Assembly: GCA_028583605.1 (NCBI GenBank)
Contig: CM053332.1
Span: forward strand, 15,792,267-15,856,266
Source: Dastarcus helophoroides
Taxonomy: Eukaryota > Arthropoda > Insecta > Coleoptera > Bothrideridae
Length of the DNA stretch: 64,000 bases
Reading direction: 5' to 3'
The notes under the pieces are model-generated. The model had not been told where the DNA came from. It did not search any database and saw only the letters and a program-made list of their open reading frames with translations. Positions 43,141 through 54,754 of the stretch are shown in pieces. Position 1 is the stretch's first letter, and every line of letters begins with the position of its first letter. A program made the position numbers and the translations under genes.

Positions 43141-44544
43141 ATGCGTGCGTATTGAAAGTTGCATCTAAATCGTCAGAACAGTTGCGTGGAAGATTTATTA
43201 TTTAAAAATTTGATTTCATCCAGCATTGTCAAGAATAGGTGAATACCAAGATCCCTCTTCCCTGTATTTTGCATTCAACGGTTCTCATGCTGCGAGATTG
43301 AAGCGTCCAGTCTATTTAGTCTTTGACCAGCGCTCATTTGGAGCGAAAGTGGGACAAGAATTGTCCAACCAGTATTGGCTGGGGTATGGCGTAACTCAAG
43401 GTTCTGCCTTGTCACCGCTTTTACACTGTCTGTTCACAGCAGACATTCCAAGAACCGACCAGACGATATTGGCAACCTATGTTGACGACACACGCGTGCG
43501 TATTGAAAGTTACATCTAAATTATTAGAAATGTTATGCGGAACGTTTATTATTTATAAATTTGACTTAATCCGGCATTGTCAAGAGTAGGCGGATACCAA
43601 GATGCCTCTTCCCTGTATTTTACATTCAACGGTTCTCATGCTACGAGATTAAAGCGTTCAGTCTATTTAGTCCCTGACCAGCGCTCATTTGAAGCGAAGA
43701 TGGGACAAGAACTGTCCAACCAGTATTGGCTGGGGTATGGCGTACCTCAAGGTTCCGCCTGGTCACCGCTGCTATACTGTCTGTTCACAGCAGACATTCC
43801 AAGAACCGACCAGACGATATTGGCAATCTATGTTGACGACACACGCGTACGTATTGAAAGTTAAATCTAAATCATTAGAAATGTTACGCGGAACGTTTAT
43901 TATTTATAAATTTGACTTAATCCGGCATTGTCAAGAGTAGGCGGATACCAAGATCCCTGTTCCCTGTATTTTACATTCAACGGTTCTCATGCTACGAGAT
44001 TGAAGCGTTCAATCTATTTAGTCTCTGACCAGCGCTCATTTAGAGCGAAGGTGGGACAAGAACTGTCCAACCAGTATTGGCTGGGGTATGGCGTACCTCA
44101 AGGTTCCGCCTGGTCACCCCTCCTATACTGTCTGTTCACAGCAGACATTCCAAGAACCGACCAGACGATATTGGCAATCTATGTTGACGACACACGCGTA
44201 CGTATTGAAAGTTACATCTAAATCATTAGAAATGTTACGCGGAACGTTTATTATTTATAAATTTGACTTAATCCGGCATTGTCAAGAGTAGGCGGATACC
44301 AAGATCCCTCTTCCCTGTATTTTACATTCAACGGTTCTCATGCTACGAGATTGAAGCGTTCAGTCTATTTAGTCTCTGACCAGCGCCCATTTGGAGCGAA
44401 GATGGGACAAGAACTGTCCAACCAGTATTGGCTGGGGTATGGCGTACCTCACGGTTCTGCCTTGTCACCACTCCTATACTGCCTGTTCATAGTAGACATT
44501 CCAAGAACCCACCAGACGACTTTCGCAACCTATGCTGACGACAC
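43141..44544 (+). repeat. exact 351-bp tandem array (x4) over the RT catalytic palm
   Basis: Units at 43141, 43492, 43843 and 44194, spacing exactly 351 (117 codons). Each carries DQRSFGAKVGQELSNQYWLG, YGVPQGSALSPLLYCLF and YVDDT (YADDT in the last unit). In the first three the frame then enters RVRIES and a stop soon after. The fourth continues normally as ALLANF. Units differ by a few percent. Confidence 0.92.
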
Positions 44545-45056
44545 GGCATTATTGGCAAATTTTCTAATTCCAATATTGGTCACCAGACGACTCCAGACAA
44601 CGACAGATTAACTCCTAGAATACGCTTTTTGTTAAAGTCAACGCAGACAACACCCAAACACTTTTCTTCACCAGAAGAAGACTCAAACTATATGGTCATA
44701 TTCATGTCCAGTGGGCAAAACGCCGAGTGGAAACTTCAGGCAAGGTATCTAGAGGTAATACTCGACAAAAGACTGACATTTAAGGCTCACATCGACTATG
44801 CAATGTCCAAGGCCAGAATTCTAAAGGGAACTGCTGCCTAGCAATGATTGGTAGAAATAGCAAACTGTCCATAGGGCTGTACACATCAATCATAAGACCA
44901 GCGATGACCTACTCATCTGTAGCGTACTCACAGGCTACCGATAACCAGATGAAGAAACTTCAGGTGTTCCAGAATGTCTTTCTAAGACAAGCCACGGATG
45001 CTTCATGCTTTGCTAGTAGTGGTCAAGTTGTAGGGAAGTGGACCTACCTAAGGTAA
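44545..45056 (+). pseudogene. LINE-C RT connection and C-terminal part
   Basis: ARYLEVILDKRLTFKAHIDY, then LYTSIIRPAMTYSSVAYSQA and KLQVFQNVFLRQATDASCF, typical of the region after YADD in Jockey-clade RTs. Broken by several frameshifts and a stop at about 44840. Confidence 0.82.
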
Positions 45057-45084
45057 GAGATTTCCTTAGGAAGGCTTCAAAAAC

Positions 45085-45529
45085 TCAGACCGCTCGTTTT
45101 CTCTAAGAAAGCATCAAGGGATAATGCAACAAACATACTAACTGACGGTAAAATCCATCCGATGGGATATACTCTATCTATCTTAAGAGTGAATGCAAGC
45201 ACTAATTTCTCTTAAGACAATCATGTGCGCACCATTGCCAAATCCACCTCTCAGAAGCTAGTCTTTCATTTTTAGGACAAAAAAGTACTTTCATCAGCTA
45301 CTTACACTTTACAAAGCTCAACTTAGGCCAACACTAGAATACTGTTCTCATGTTTGGAGTTCAGTCCCAAAGCACACTTAACTCTTTTGGATTCAATTCA
45401 AAGGAGAGTGATTCGCCTAATTGATGACGAGAGTTTGAGCTTCTCTCGAAACACTAGAGCACAGGTGGATGGTTGGTGACTTCCGTCTCCGTCTTTTTTT
45501 ACAAGTACTACCATGGTAACATGGTATGT
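45085..45529 (+). mobile_element. LINE-B fragment 1
   Basis: Starts inside the post-YADD region (DNATNILTDGKIHPMG) and runs through LLDSIQRRVIRLIDDESL to YKYYHG. It is then joined directly to the next fragment. Multiple stops. Confidence 0.8.
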
Positions 45530-46615
45530 CTTCCTCCTGGTTCTTGTCACTTGATATCCAATTTTCTCGCCGACAAATCTCTTCAGGTTGTCGTTAATGG
45601 CATCTCATCCAAGACATTTGCGATTAATGCAGGGGTGCTTCAGAGGTCTGTCCTGTCTCCTACTCTGTTTCTGTTACACATAAACAATCTCTTAGTTTAA
45701 ACTTCCAATCTAATATAAAGCTAGGCAGATGGTAGTAGCCTGGGGCCTGTGATGAAGACAAAATATTATCCGTCGCTGCTTCAGATCGACTAAGGGAACA
45801 GCAGATACAGATGATTAGTCTGGATCTTGAAATCATTCTGGAATGGGGTAAGAAAAATCTGCTCGACTTTAACGCTTCAAAACTTCAGGCCGCGATTTTC
45901 TCCAAGAAAACATCAAGGGATAATGTAATAAACATTCTAATGGAAGGTGAAATCCTCCCAATGGGATCTAATCTATTTATCCTAGGAGTGAATGCGAGCA
46001 CTAACTTCTCTTGACACGATCTTGTGCGCGCCATTGGCAAGTCCACATCTCAGAAACTAGGCTTTTTTTAAGACTAAAAAGTACTTCACATCTCATCAGC
46101 TACTCACACCATCCAAAGCTCAAGGTAGGCCAAAACTAGAATACTTTTCTCATGTTTGGAGTTCAGCCCCAAAGCGCGATTTAGCTCTTTTGGATTCAAT
46201 TTAAAGAAGAGCAATTACTCTAATTGATGACGAGAATTTGACCGATTCTCTCGAAATGTTAGAGCATAGGCAGACGGTTGGTGACTTGTCTCTTTTCTGC
46301 AAGTACTATCAAGGAAGATGCTCGCAGGAACTAATAGGATTGACCCTCCCAAAGGCACGATTCTTGAGGCATACAAGACAGTCGAAGACAGCAAATTTCT
46401 GTGTGGTCCAGTATGACACAGTGAGGACTTCTGTCTATAGAGACTCTTTTTTCTATAGAACTTTCAAACTATGGAACGCGTTACCGAAAGAATTTTTTCC
46501 TAGAAATTACAACCTATCCTTGTTTAAGAAGGCAGTTCATCGTCATCTATCCTTGTTTCCGCATCCTACTTGCAGTGCTTTGCAAGCATAATGGGGTTAC
46601 CCTTTGCGACTGAAT
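45530..46615 (+). mobile_element. LINE-B fragment 2, reaching the 3' end
   Basis: HLISNFLADKSLQVVVNGIS, LQRSVLSPTLFLLHINN (Gln and Gly of block B changed), ILEWGKKNLLDFNASKLQAA, then a single copy of the DSLEMLEHRQTVGDLSLF segment, SFFYRTFKLWNALPKEFFPR, and the 3' tail CCCTTTGCGACTGAATTAAA. The YADD region is degraded near 45720. Frameshifts throughout. Confidence 0.83.
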
Positions 46616-46618
46616 TAA

Positions 46619-46960
46619 ACTTAAAAAAATTTACAAGTACTATCATGGAAGATGCTCGCAGGAACTAATAGGATTGATCCTCCCAAAGGCAAGATTCTTA
46701 AGGCATACAAGACAGTCGGAGACAGCAAATTCCTGTGTGGTCCAGCATGACAAAGTGAGGACTTCTGTCTACAGAGACTCTTTTTTCTATAGAACTTCCA
46801 AACTATGGAAAGCGTTACCGAAAGAAATTTTTCGCAGAAATTACAACCTATCCTTGTTTAAGAAGACAGTTCATCGTCATCTATCCTTGTTTTCGTATCC
46901 TACTTGCAGTGCTTTGAAGGCATAATGGTCTTACCCTTTGCGAGTGGATTAGACTTTAAA
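46619..46960 (+). mobile_element. LINE-B fragment 3 (3' end only)
   Basis: 83-codon frame ARFLRHTRQSETANSCVVQH to HRHLSLFSYPT, then CCCTTTGCGAGTGGATTAGA and an A run. It begins inside the segment at YKYYHGRCSQELIGL immediately after fragment 2's tail, giving a head-to-tail series. Confidence 0.83.
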
Positions 46961-47531
46961 AAAAAGGTAATTCTAGGGCAATGTTGAGAGCGGAAACGCA
47001 TCCCAAAGAACTAGAAGACCAAGGATGGTTCTCTAGGCTGCACAATCGGCGATTATTGTCTTCCCATAGGGAAATATTTGTGTTTTATTTGTTACAGCTT
47101 ACATTAATTAGTGTTCCAGTGCTAATGTAGTGTTCCGACGGAGGGATTGGGGGCTATTGGTCCGGCCCGAAGAAGCAGGGGTTTTAGTCGGTACCCACAG
47201 ACTGGAAGTATGGGTTTTCTTCCCAGATGTCCTTGAAGAATATCTCCCTGTTTAAAAAAAAAACACAGGCTTACAGAGATAAATAATGAGAGAGCATCTT
47301 TCTGGAGTAGTGTCCCCAAACGAATTATTTGTCTACAATTGTTTCCATGGATTAAAATGGGTATAACAATAATTTACATTTTTGTTTTCTATAAACCAGT
47401 GCTACCAAAAATGAAACAAGAATTCAAAAAATAAACGAACGTAAAAAATGTACGAAAATAATTAACTAATCCAGAGAGAAACAGCACATCAATATATGAA
47501 TACAGTACATCAAATAAATCACCAACAGTAA
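46961..47531. other. no recognised gene
   Basis: Mixed composition. A GC-rich patch at 47130-47230 gives RLKPLLLRAGPIAPNPS on the minus strand, which I cannot place. Confidence 0.35.
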
Positions 47532-47865
47532 TGCTGAGATAATAAGCCTTGTACATACGAATATATACAAGTTTATTACGATGCAATTGAAATCTAATTT
47601 CATTAGAATCTAATGAAAACTAGACTGCAATTGCAAAGTTCACGTAGATGATTGGTCATTTGTGAAAAGTAGATGAAAGTAAAGTCACGCCGAGGACGTT
47701 TGCATCTATGGGTGTTGCGATGCAACCCGTGATACAAGCTTTGCCTCATCTACGTGAACTTTGCAATTGCAGTCTAGTTTTCATTAGATTCTAATGAAAT
47801 TAGATTTCAATTGCATCGTAATAAACTTGTATATATTCGTATATACAAGGCTTATTATCTCAGCA
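47532..47865. repeat. long hairpin, 120-bp arms, 94-bp spacer
   Basis: Arms 47532-47651 and 47746-47865 pair with a single mismatch seen (CATAC against TATAC). Outer end TGCTGAGATAATAAGCC. Looks like a MITE or other foldback element, but I found no clear target duplication. Confidence 0.85.
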
Positions 47866-48960
47866 GAGAAGAATGCTTCAATTAGCATGTAGCGAAAATG
47901 TTTGCGTAATAAACAGTTAAAAGTCAGTTACAAGTCACCCAATGGAGGTTTACTCTCTTGGATACTTATACGACTGACTAACGGCTTTAAGTTGGAAGTG
48001 TATACAACCACCGTACCATGCTGATGAGGCCAAGGAAGGCAGAAACTAGTCTATGGTTGCGGTTGTACATATTTTCAACTTTAAGCACGTTTAACTGTTT
48101 ATTTACAGAACATTTGATTGGTCATTTGTCAACACCAATAGTAATAGTAAGCCCGAACAACTGGAATTAGTTGGTTTCAGAGCATAGTAATTAACGATAA
48201 CGGATAAAGTCAAATTTTAATAATAAACAATATTTAATTTGTTGACAGTAATACTAGTAATTCTAAAAAAAAATGTGTCTAATATCGAACATTTATTTAT
48301 GGTTAAAAGGTGCCATACTAAATCTCATCGAAAGACTGAAGACACAGATCGTTTTCTAATGATACATTTACGATTTCACGCCGTCATTCTCGTAGTCGTT
48401 GCCTCTCTCGAAAGTTTCATTTATACCTGGCCCCTTGGAAAATTAAAATTTCTTGGTCCTTTAATGTGGTGTCGGCGTGATGAAGATGATCCCTGGCGCC
48501 ATCGTTCGTAGCGCGGTCCTTTTGTCTTACTTTCATTTCTAATTGCCTTTTTGCTAATTTTATGATCTCATTCTTGAAAGGAAGCTGCCGAAAATGCACA
48601 CATAATGAATCTTAATATCCTTCAGAATCCACTATAATTTATAACCTCTGCTTTTGGGAGGGAACGCAGAAGTTGAAAACATTCAAGTAAATTATCAGGA
48701 AGATGCTTTGAAGAATTACTTACATAACAATGGACCATATTACATACATGAAAATAGAAAATAATGGATGGGAAGCAGATTCCAGTCGAGTATTTGTCTT
48801 CAAAAATCATAAATGTTAATTAATGTCTAACGATTATTGATAATGGACTCGTTGCTACGAATGTTGCCGATATTTTTATTCCTTGCTTGGTGGAATTGTT
48901 CAGTATTGTTAACTCATTATAGATCAGGGTAGAAGCCTTCAAAAACGATAAAAAGTGAAA
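47866..48960. other. no recognised gene
   Basis: Mixed-composition sequence with a few open frames of up to 90 codons and no identifiable product. Confidence 0.35.
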
Positions 48961-49664
48961 AAAAATTATAGTAGGATGAAACGTATTAGAAAAGGAAGAT
49001 AATGCAACAAAAATGAAAGGAAAAATAAATTACGGGCGATCTGAGGTCGGGAAGGGGTAGGGGGTGAGTTTTTAAGGGTAAAAAACGGTTTATCTCGATT
49101 TCTGGCAAAACTACAAATCCTATGGAAAAAAGTTAAATAGCAAAGTTGCAGGTAATAAGGTCTACAACTTTTATATACTTGTACTTTTGTTATACTTTTT
49201 TAACATAAGCTCAAAATTCACGTGAAAAATTCAAAAAACCAGGTTTATAATTTTTTATTTTTATCTTTTAAAACAAAATTTTTTTTCACGAAATTTGGTG
49301 AAAACTTACCTTTTTATATCCCAAAGACACTGTAATTTTTTTGATTTAAAATATTTATTTTTTCACCTTAGTTTGACTCAATATCGAAAAAGCACCCTAA
49401 TTTTCAATCGAAAAATCTTACGTTAAAATTTTAGCTTTTTCAAAATACTTGGTAGGCTTTTTGTTCGTTGAAATGTCTACTTTCTGATGGTGTAAAAAAA
49501 TATACATTACTATGAGAAATCTTCTAAGAAAGTTCAAAAAAACGAAAAGTACTCCAATTCAATTTTTTTTTTATCTTTATGTACAATTTTGAGCTATTTG
49601 TTAAAATTTATACTTTAATTACTCGATATCAATTTACATTGATAAACAAAAAATTGTAAATCGA
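48961..49664 (+). repeat. left long TIR
   Basis: Inverse of 52133-52836 with scattered differences. It includes AAAGACACTGTAATTTTTTT and CACCCTAATTTTCAATCGAA, both mirrored on the right. Confidence 0.85.
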
Positions 49665-49916
49665 AATATACTACTATAATTAACAACCAAATAAGTTAAT
49701 AAAGTTAATATTTAATAAGACATTACAATATTTCGAGGAAGTTGAATTATATGCGTAAATGTGTATTTGTTGCTATTTTAAGATTATACTTATATACCTG
49801 AGTGATTTACGGAAAATTTAGAGACAATAAATGATGATTATGAATTTACGCGATTCACCGAAGGATTATTCACGATTAGACGTACTCACAAGTTTTGGTC
49901 GGGAGTTTGGACGGAT

Positions 49917-51941
49917 ATGACGATCGAGCAAGTTTTGATGAGATCTATGAAAACTCAGGGTGGACTTACACCTGGTCGTGGTTTGTCTGAAAGTGTTTTA
50001 ACAAAATTCGTATTAACAATGATCATACTTGTCGAAGTTTGCAATGAAATGGAAGATTTTTGTAATATTTCCTTTGCAACTACAGAACAACACATTGATT
50101 CCAGGGAATTTCGAATTAAAAGAGATGTAGCTGATTTACAAATATTATTAAACTTTTTTAACAGGTATGATCCTTTTCCAGAGACTGATAACATTATGTC
50201 AATATTTTCTGGAATTATTGGTAGTAATTCTATAAATTGCGACGAAGCGTACGAAGAAGGAAAAAAATCTTTGCAAGCTATTGTTGGAATGAATTTTGGC
50301 AGTGTCAAATTTAAGAGAAAAAACAAAGTGTTGTCTCTAAAAACGGTTCAATCTTCCGTAAAAGTTAACGAAGTTATTATAGCCATCGATTCATTATTGC
50401 TGTTTCAAAGGATATCGTTAACGATCGACAGTAAAAAATATATGGAAACTTATTTACAATATGAGCTTGCACCTTTTCCATTGTCACTTTTTACAGAAAA
50501 TGGACTCAGGAAAAATTTTAAATCCCAACTTTACGAATTATTTGTGAGTACGAATGAATCGACGCACTCTGACGGTATTGTGCATGTCGTCGACGCTGGA
50601 TTTTTACTCCACAAAGTAATTTGGCAGGAAAATGAAACGGTGGAAGAGATCATGAATAAATATTTGCACTATGTAGAAAAACATTACGCAGCAAGCAGCT
50701 ATATCGTTTTTGATGGGTATCGCGAAATTGAAAATTCAGTTGCTGTGTCAACAGTACCATCAGTTAATTCAACTAAAAGAGGAGAACGCAGTCGTTGAAA
50801 GACCTCAGACAATATTCCAGAGTTCAATTATCAAAACCATACAAAAATACCATTTTTGCAAGAAAAATTTGTATCTAACGAGAGAAACAAAGACAAAATA
50901 ATAAAATCGCTAATAAAAATATTACAGTCACAAGGATTTTCTTGTAAACAAGCAAAAGAGGATACTGATGCTGACATAATTAAGACATCGATAGAAATTG
51001 CCAGAGATACTAATAAAACTGTCATTGTTGTGGGTCAAGATATTGATCTTTTGGTCCTTTTGAATCAATTAAATTCTAATAATCATGACATTTATTTTCT
51101 GAAGCCAGGCTCTGGAAATATAAATGATCTTTTTTTCACGTCTAATGGTTTCAAATATGAATCCGTCAAAAACATCGTTGCATTTCTGCATCGTTTTTCT
51201 GATGGTTGCGATACAACATCTGGATTTGCCGGAAAAGGAAAGAAAAGTATCGTGAATTCATTAATAGGCGATAAAAATTTATCAAATTTGGCTATATTTT
51301 TTTTAAAAAGATGCAAACAAAGAAGATATAAAAAAAATGGATTACAATTAATTAAATCTATTTATAAATGTAAAAATGATAATATTACACTAAATCAATT
51401 AAGATTTCAAAAATATCAATTAGCAAAAATTAAATCGTCTTTTATATTGGCAAATCTCCCACCCACAGAAGGTGCAGCAGAACAACATTGTTACAGGGCA
51501 TATTATCAGCTTCAAACTTGGCTGGGTAACGAACTGACAGCAACAGATTGGGGCTGGAAGCAACATCTACGGGGCATTATGCCCAAATTTACAGAAAAAG
51601 AATTAATTCCAGACATATTGCTGAAAACTATTTGCTGCAGCTGTGAAACTGGATGCAATAGTTTAAAATGTGGCTGCCGAAAACATGGTTTAAAATGCAC
51701 AAATTTATGTTCAAATTGTCATGGTTCTGAAAAATGCGCCAATGTGGTAGAAGAAACCTACGAGGAAGTTAATGTTCTAGATGAAATTGTGGATGAAGAA
51801 CCAGTGCAAATTAGAAATGATGTTGGAGACGAAGACGATGATGGTCTTGAAGACTTCGAAGATCTAGTAGAATCGGAAAGGTGTGCTGAATCTAACGATG
51901 AAGAAATACCATCAAAGAGACAAAAACTGATGGATAAGTGA
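49917..51941 (+). pseudogene. PIN/XPG-like plus CXC-domain transposon protein, one in-frame TGA
   Basis: Two open stretches (49917-50795 and 50799-51941) share one frame and are split only by TGA at 50796, in the context ERSR-stop-KTSDN. A CGA to TGA change would explain it. Together they would span 674 codons. Motifs: DMTIEQVLMRSMKTQGGLT, IVFDGYR (nuclease-like Asp), VVGQDIDLLVLLNQL, DGCDTTSGFAGKGKK, PPTEGAAEQHCYRAYYQLQT, NELTATDWGWK, then a cysteine-rich CXC (tesmin/TSO1-like) cluster at 51634-51740 and an acidic tail with PSKRQK, a possible nuclear signal. The same architecture recurs as an uncharacterised family in insects and cnidarians. Homology continues upstream of the ATG (FTIRRTHKFWSGVWT, from about 49810), so an N-terminal part is missing or lies in a lost exon. 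Confidence 0.8.
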
Positions 51942-52132
51942 TTAAAATTGAAGACAATGTTTTGATAAATAAAAGGATTAATTTTCTATGACATAAATGT
52001 AATGAGAATTTTAAAAATAAACTTTTTTTACTGAAATCAATGCTACAGTCATATTTTTTAGATTAAATCCCCTTAAAATCCAATCTTTAATATTTAAAAC
52101 AACTATGTTTTTTGCTATCTTTATGTTTTTTG

Positions 52133-52836
52133 GATTTGTAATTATTTTGTTTATCAATGTAAAATGAAATCTTACGTTTTTCGAGTAATTAAAGTTTAAA
52201 TTTTAACAAATAGCTCAAAATTGTACATACAGATAAAAAAAAATTCGAATTGGAGTACTTTTCCTTTTTTTGAATTTTCTTAGAAGATTTACCATGGTAA
52301 GGTATATTTTTTTACACCATCAAAAAGCAGACATTTCAACGAACAAAAAACCTACCGAGTTTTTTAAAAAAGCTAACATTTTAACGTAAGATTTTTCGAT
52401 TGAAAATTAGGGTGCTTTTTCGATATTGAGTCAAAATAAGGTGAAAAAATAAATATTTTAAATCAAAAAAATTACAGTGTCTTTGGAATATAAAAAGGTA
52501 AGTTTTCACCAAATGTCGTGAAAAAAATTTTTTTTGTAAAAGAAAAATAAGAAACCATAAACTTGGTTTTTTTAATTTTTCACGTGAATTTTGAGGTTAT
52601 GTTAAAAAAGTGTAAATATAAAAGTTGTAGATCTTCTTATTACCTACAACTTTCCTATTTATCTTTTTTCCATAGGATTTGTAGTTTTTTCAGAAATCGA
52701 GATAAACCGTTGTTTACTCTTAAAAACTGACCCCCTACCCCTTCCCGACCTCAGATCGCCCGTAATTTATTTTTTCTTTTATTTTTGTTGCATTATCTTT
52801 CTTTTCTAATAGGTTTCATCCTACTATAATTTTTTA
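52133..52836 (-). repeat. right long TIR
   Basis: Inverse of the left TIR. Its outer end reads GTTTCATCCTACTATAATTT. Confidence 0.85.
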
Positions 52837-52942
52837 TTAACGATTAAAAAGCAACAATATTTAACAATTCAACGATACATACAACAAAAGATGAATTAAT
52901 TAGATTTTTCGAACCGGTTTCTCTTAACATTGGAGGATTATA

Positions 52943-53365
52943 CAGGGTGTTACAAAAGTCCGGGCCGCTACTTCAGGAGCATATTCTACACATTAAAATA
53001 TGAAAAATGTTGAAATACATTTTTTTCTTTAAATTGCCTCCTAACGGAGATATGACCATTTAAAGATGGCGCCCCTAAAGTGGTTTTTTTACTACAAAAA
53101 GTTAACGGTTATTAGCAAAATCATGAAATTGGGCAAGCAGTTAAAGAATTGGATTAGGCATATTCTCATGTAACATATGTTTTAAATAAGCAGTAGCGTG
53201 GTGTGTAGGGGGTTGCCCGCGATTATTTTTTGCCGTAACTTTTTTGTATTGCAATATTTCGACACAAAAGTGCCATAATCGTAAAAAGCAACATTTTTTA
53301 TACAAAAAAGGTACTCTTTCTCAAAGTCGCTAAAAGTAACCGTTTCCGAGAAAAAAGCGTTTAAA
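52943..53365 (+). repeat. left TIR, 423 bp
   Basis: Complement of 54755-55177 without net indels and with only a few substitutions, for example GGATTAGGCATATTCTCATG mirrored on the right. Confidence 0.92.
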
Positions 53366-53466
53366 CAAAATTGTTGCATTTATTAGAATTTGTTTTGCAA
53401 ATTTCTAATTTATCCACTACTAACTGCATTGATATAAAAATAGTACAAAATTAAGAAAAAAAAAAA

Positions 53467-54537
53467 TCAAAGCAAGTGTTCGAAATGACTGCCCCCTGCA
53501 GCAATACATTGCTCGGCTCGTCTTCTAAGGGAACTCCTTACTCTTTCGCAAATGCCTGGTGTATTGTGAATCTGGTTGAACCCATTTTCAATTGGTACAC
53601 GAAGATCATTGATATTGTCAACTGGTGTGAAGTAGACGATCTGCTTTAGATGTCCCCATAAGTAGAAATCGAGTGGGTTGAGGTCAGGAGACCTAGCTGG
53701 CCATGGTATCGGACCTCCTCGACCTATCCATCGTTGATGATAGTTGTTATTCAAAAATTCCCTAGCAACTGCACTAAAATGGGCAGGTGCCCCATCGTGC
53801 ATTATCCACATTCGCTGTCTTGTTATGAGTGGAACATTTTCAAGTAACACGGGTAACTCTGTTTGCAAAAAATGTCTATATGATGCTCCTGTTAACCTAT
53901 GAGGCAAAAAAAACGGTCCAATTATAGAGTCCCCTATTATTCCTCCCCAAATGTTAAGTGAAAAATGTTGCTGATGTCTCGACTGAATAACTGCATTGGG
54001 ATTTTCAACTTGCCACTGATGCATGTTGTGAAAGTTAAGTATCCCGTTTCTGGTAAAACCCGCTTCGTCCGTAAATAATATGAGCGATGGAAAGTTCTCA
54101 TTTTCAGCGATCTTATGCAATAGCCAGTTGCAAAATTCTATTCTTGGAGGATAATCAGCAGCAAGTAACCCTTGCACTCTTTGAAAATGATAGGGGTAAA
54201 ATTGGTAAAATTTCAAAATTCGCCAGATAGTTACGTGATTTACTCCTTCGGCTAAAGCAAGTTGTCTAGTGCTGACACATGGATCTTCTTCAACTCGCTG
54301 AAGCACACGCTCCTCTAAATTAGCAACTTCTGCGTTTGGCCTTCCAACACGTTCGCCTTTGAAAACAAAATTTCCTGTTTCACATAAACGAGCATGAATT
54401 TTCTGGAACAATTTTTCTCCTGGTAGGTGTCTATTAGGAAAACGTTCAGCATAAAGCCGTCTTGCTTCAGCACGATTACAATTTGCAAGCCCGTACATTA
54501 AATGCATATCGGCCATTTCTTGATTTGGATAGTCCAT
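53467..54537 (-). CDS. DD41D transposase, 356 aa, intact
   Basis: Cut-and-paste transposase acting on the flanking TIRs at TA sites. The N-terminal helix-turn-helix region begins MHLMYGLANCNRAEARRLYA (a DUF4817-type domain as found in such insect proteins). A second helix-turn-helix follows around residues 72-110 (TRQLALAEGVNHVTIWRILK). Catalytic residues: Asp157 in LILFTDEAGF, Asp248 in MWIMHDGAPAHF, Asp290 in RSPDLNPLDFYLWGHLK. There are 41 residues between the last two, hence DD41D. Start chosen at the first Met (54537), just inside the right TIR. The length suits the family, with no stop or frameshift, and the stop lies at 53467, about 100 bp from the left TIR. Confidence 0.95.
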   Translation of the reverse strand: MDYPNQEMADMHLMYGLANCNRAEARRLYAERFPNRHLPGEKLFQKIHARLCETGNFVFKGERVGRPNAEVANLEERVLQRVEEDPCVSTRQLALAEGVNHVTIWRILKFYQFYPYHFQRVQGLLAADYPPRIEFCNWLLHKIAENENFPSLILFTDEAGFTRNGILNFHNMHQWQVENPNAVIQSRHQQHFSLNIWGGIIGDSIIGPFFLPHRLTGASYRHFLQTELPVLLENVPLITRQRMWIMHDGAPAHFSAVAREFLNNNYHQRWIGRGGPIPWPARSPDLNPLDFYLWGHLKQIVYFTPVDNINDLRVPIENGFNQIHNTPGICERVRSSLRRRAEQCIAAGGSHFEHLL

Positions 54538-54754
54538 TTTATCAAAATAATGAAAAGTTAAAAAACTACTACACTTACTATTGACAACAAAAACTGCTAA
54601 AGTTTACAGCTTACGACCAAATTTTATCAGTGACACAACGTCAATCTCTGGCAGATATTGTCAAGTACAATTGTTTTCTTTACGATCAGTTTGCATGACC
54701 AACTTATTTTTTCTTATACAAATTAGTTAGATTTTCGAAGACGGGATAGGATTA

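Larger units (their letters stand above)
42340..45060 (+). mobile_element. LINE-C mosaic with duplicated RT blocks
   Basis: A third LINE. RT fingers appear twice (42350-42490 and 42650-42900), then four 351-bp tandem copies of the palm region, then connection and C-terminal sequence to 45056. All parts are in the same orientation and in gene order. Confidence 0.85.
48961..52836. mobile_element. DNA transposon with about 700-bp TIRs, possibly AcademX-like
   Basis: The terminal regions 48961-49664 and 52133-52836 are inverse repeats. Shared blocks include TTATAGTAGGATGAAAC at the ends, ACGGGCGATCTGAGGTCGGG and CAATGTAAA-side ends. Between them lies one protein gene. Superfamily assignment rests on the protein (PIN/XPG-like plus CXC), which suits Academ-type elements, but I could not verify it or the target duplication. 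Confidence 0.8.

Noticed and set aside
47122..47319. Minus-strand peptide with RLKPLLLRAGPIAPNPS as a 2A-like or LINE end
   Set aside because: The key 2A ending is not present and no flanking element supports it.
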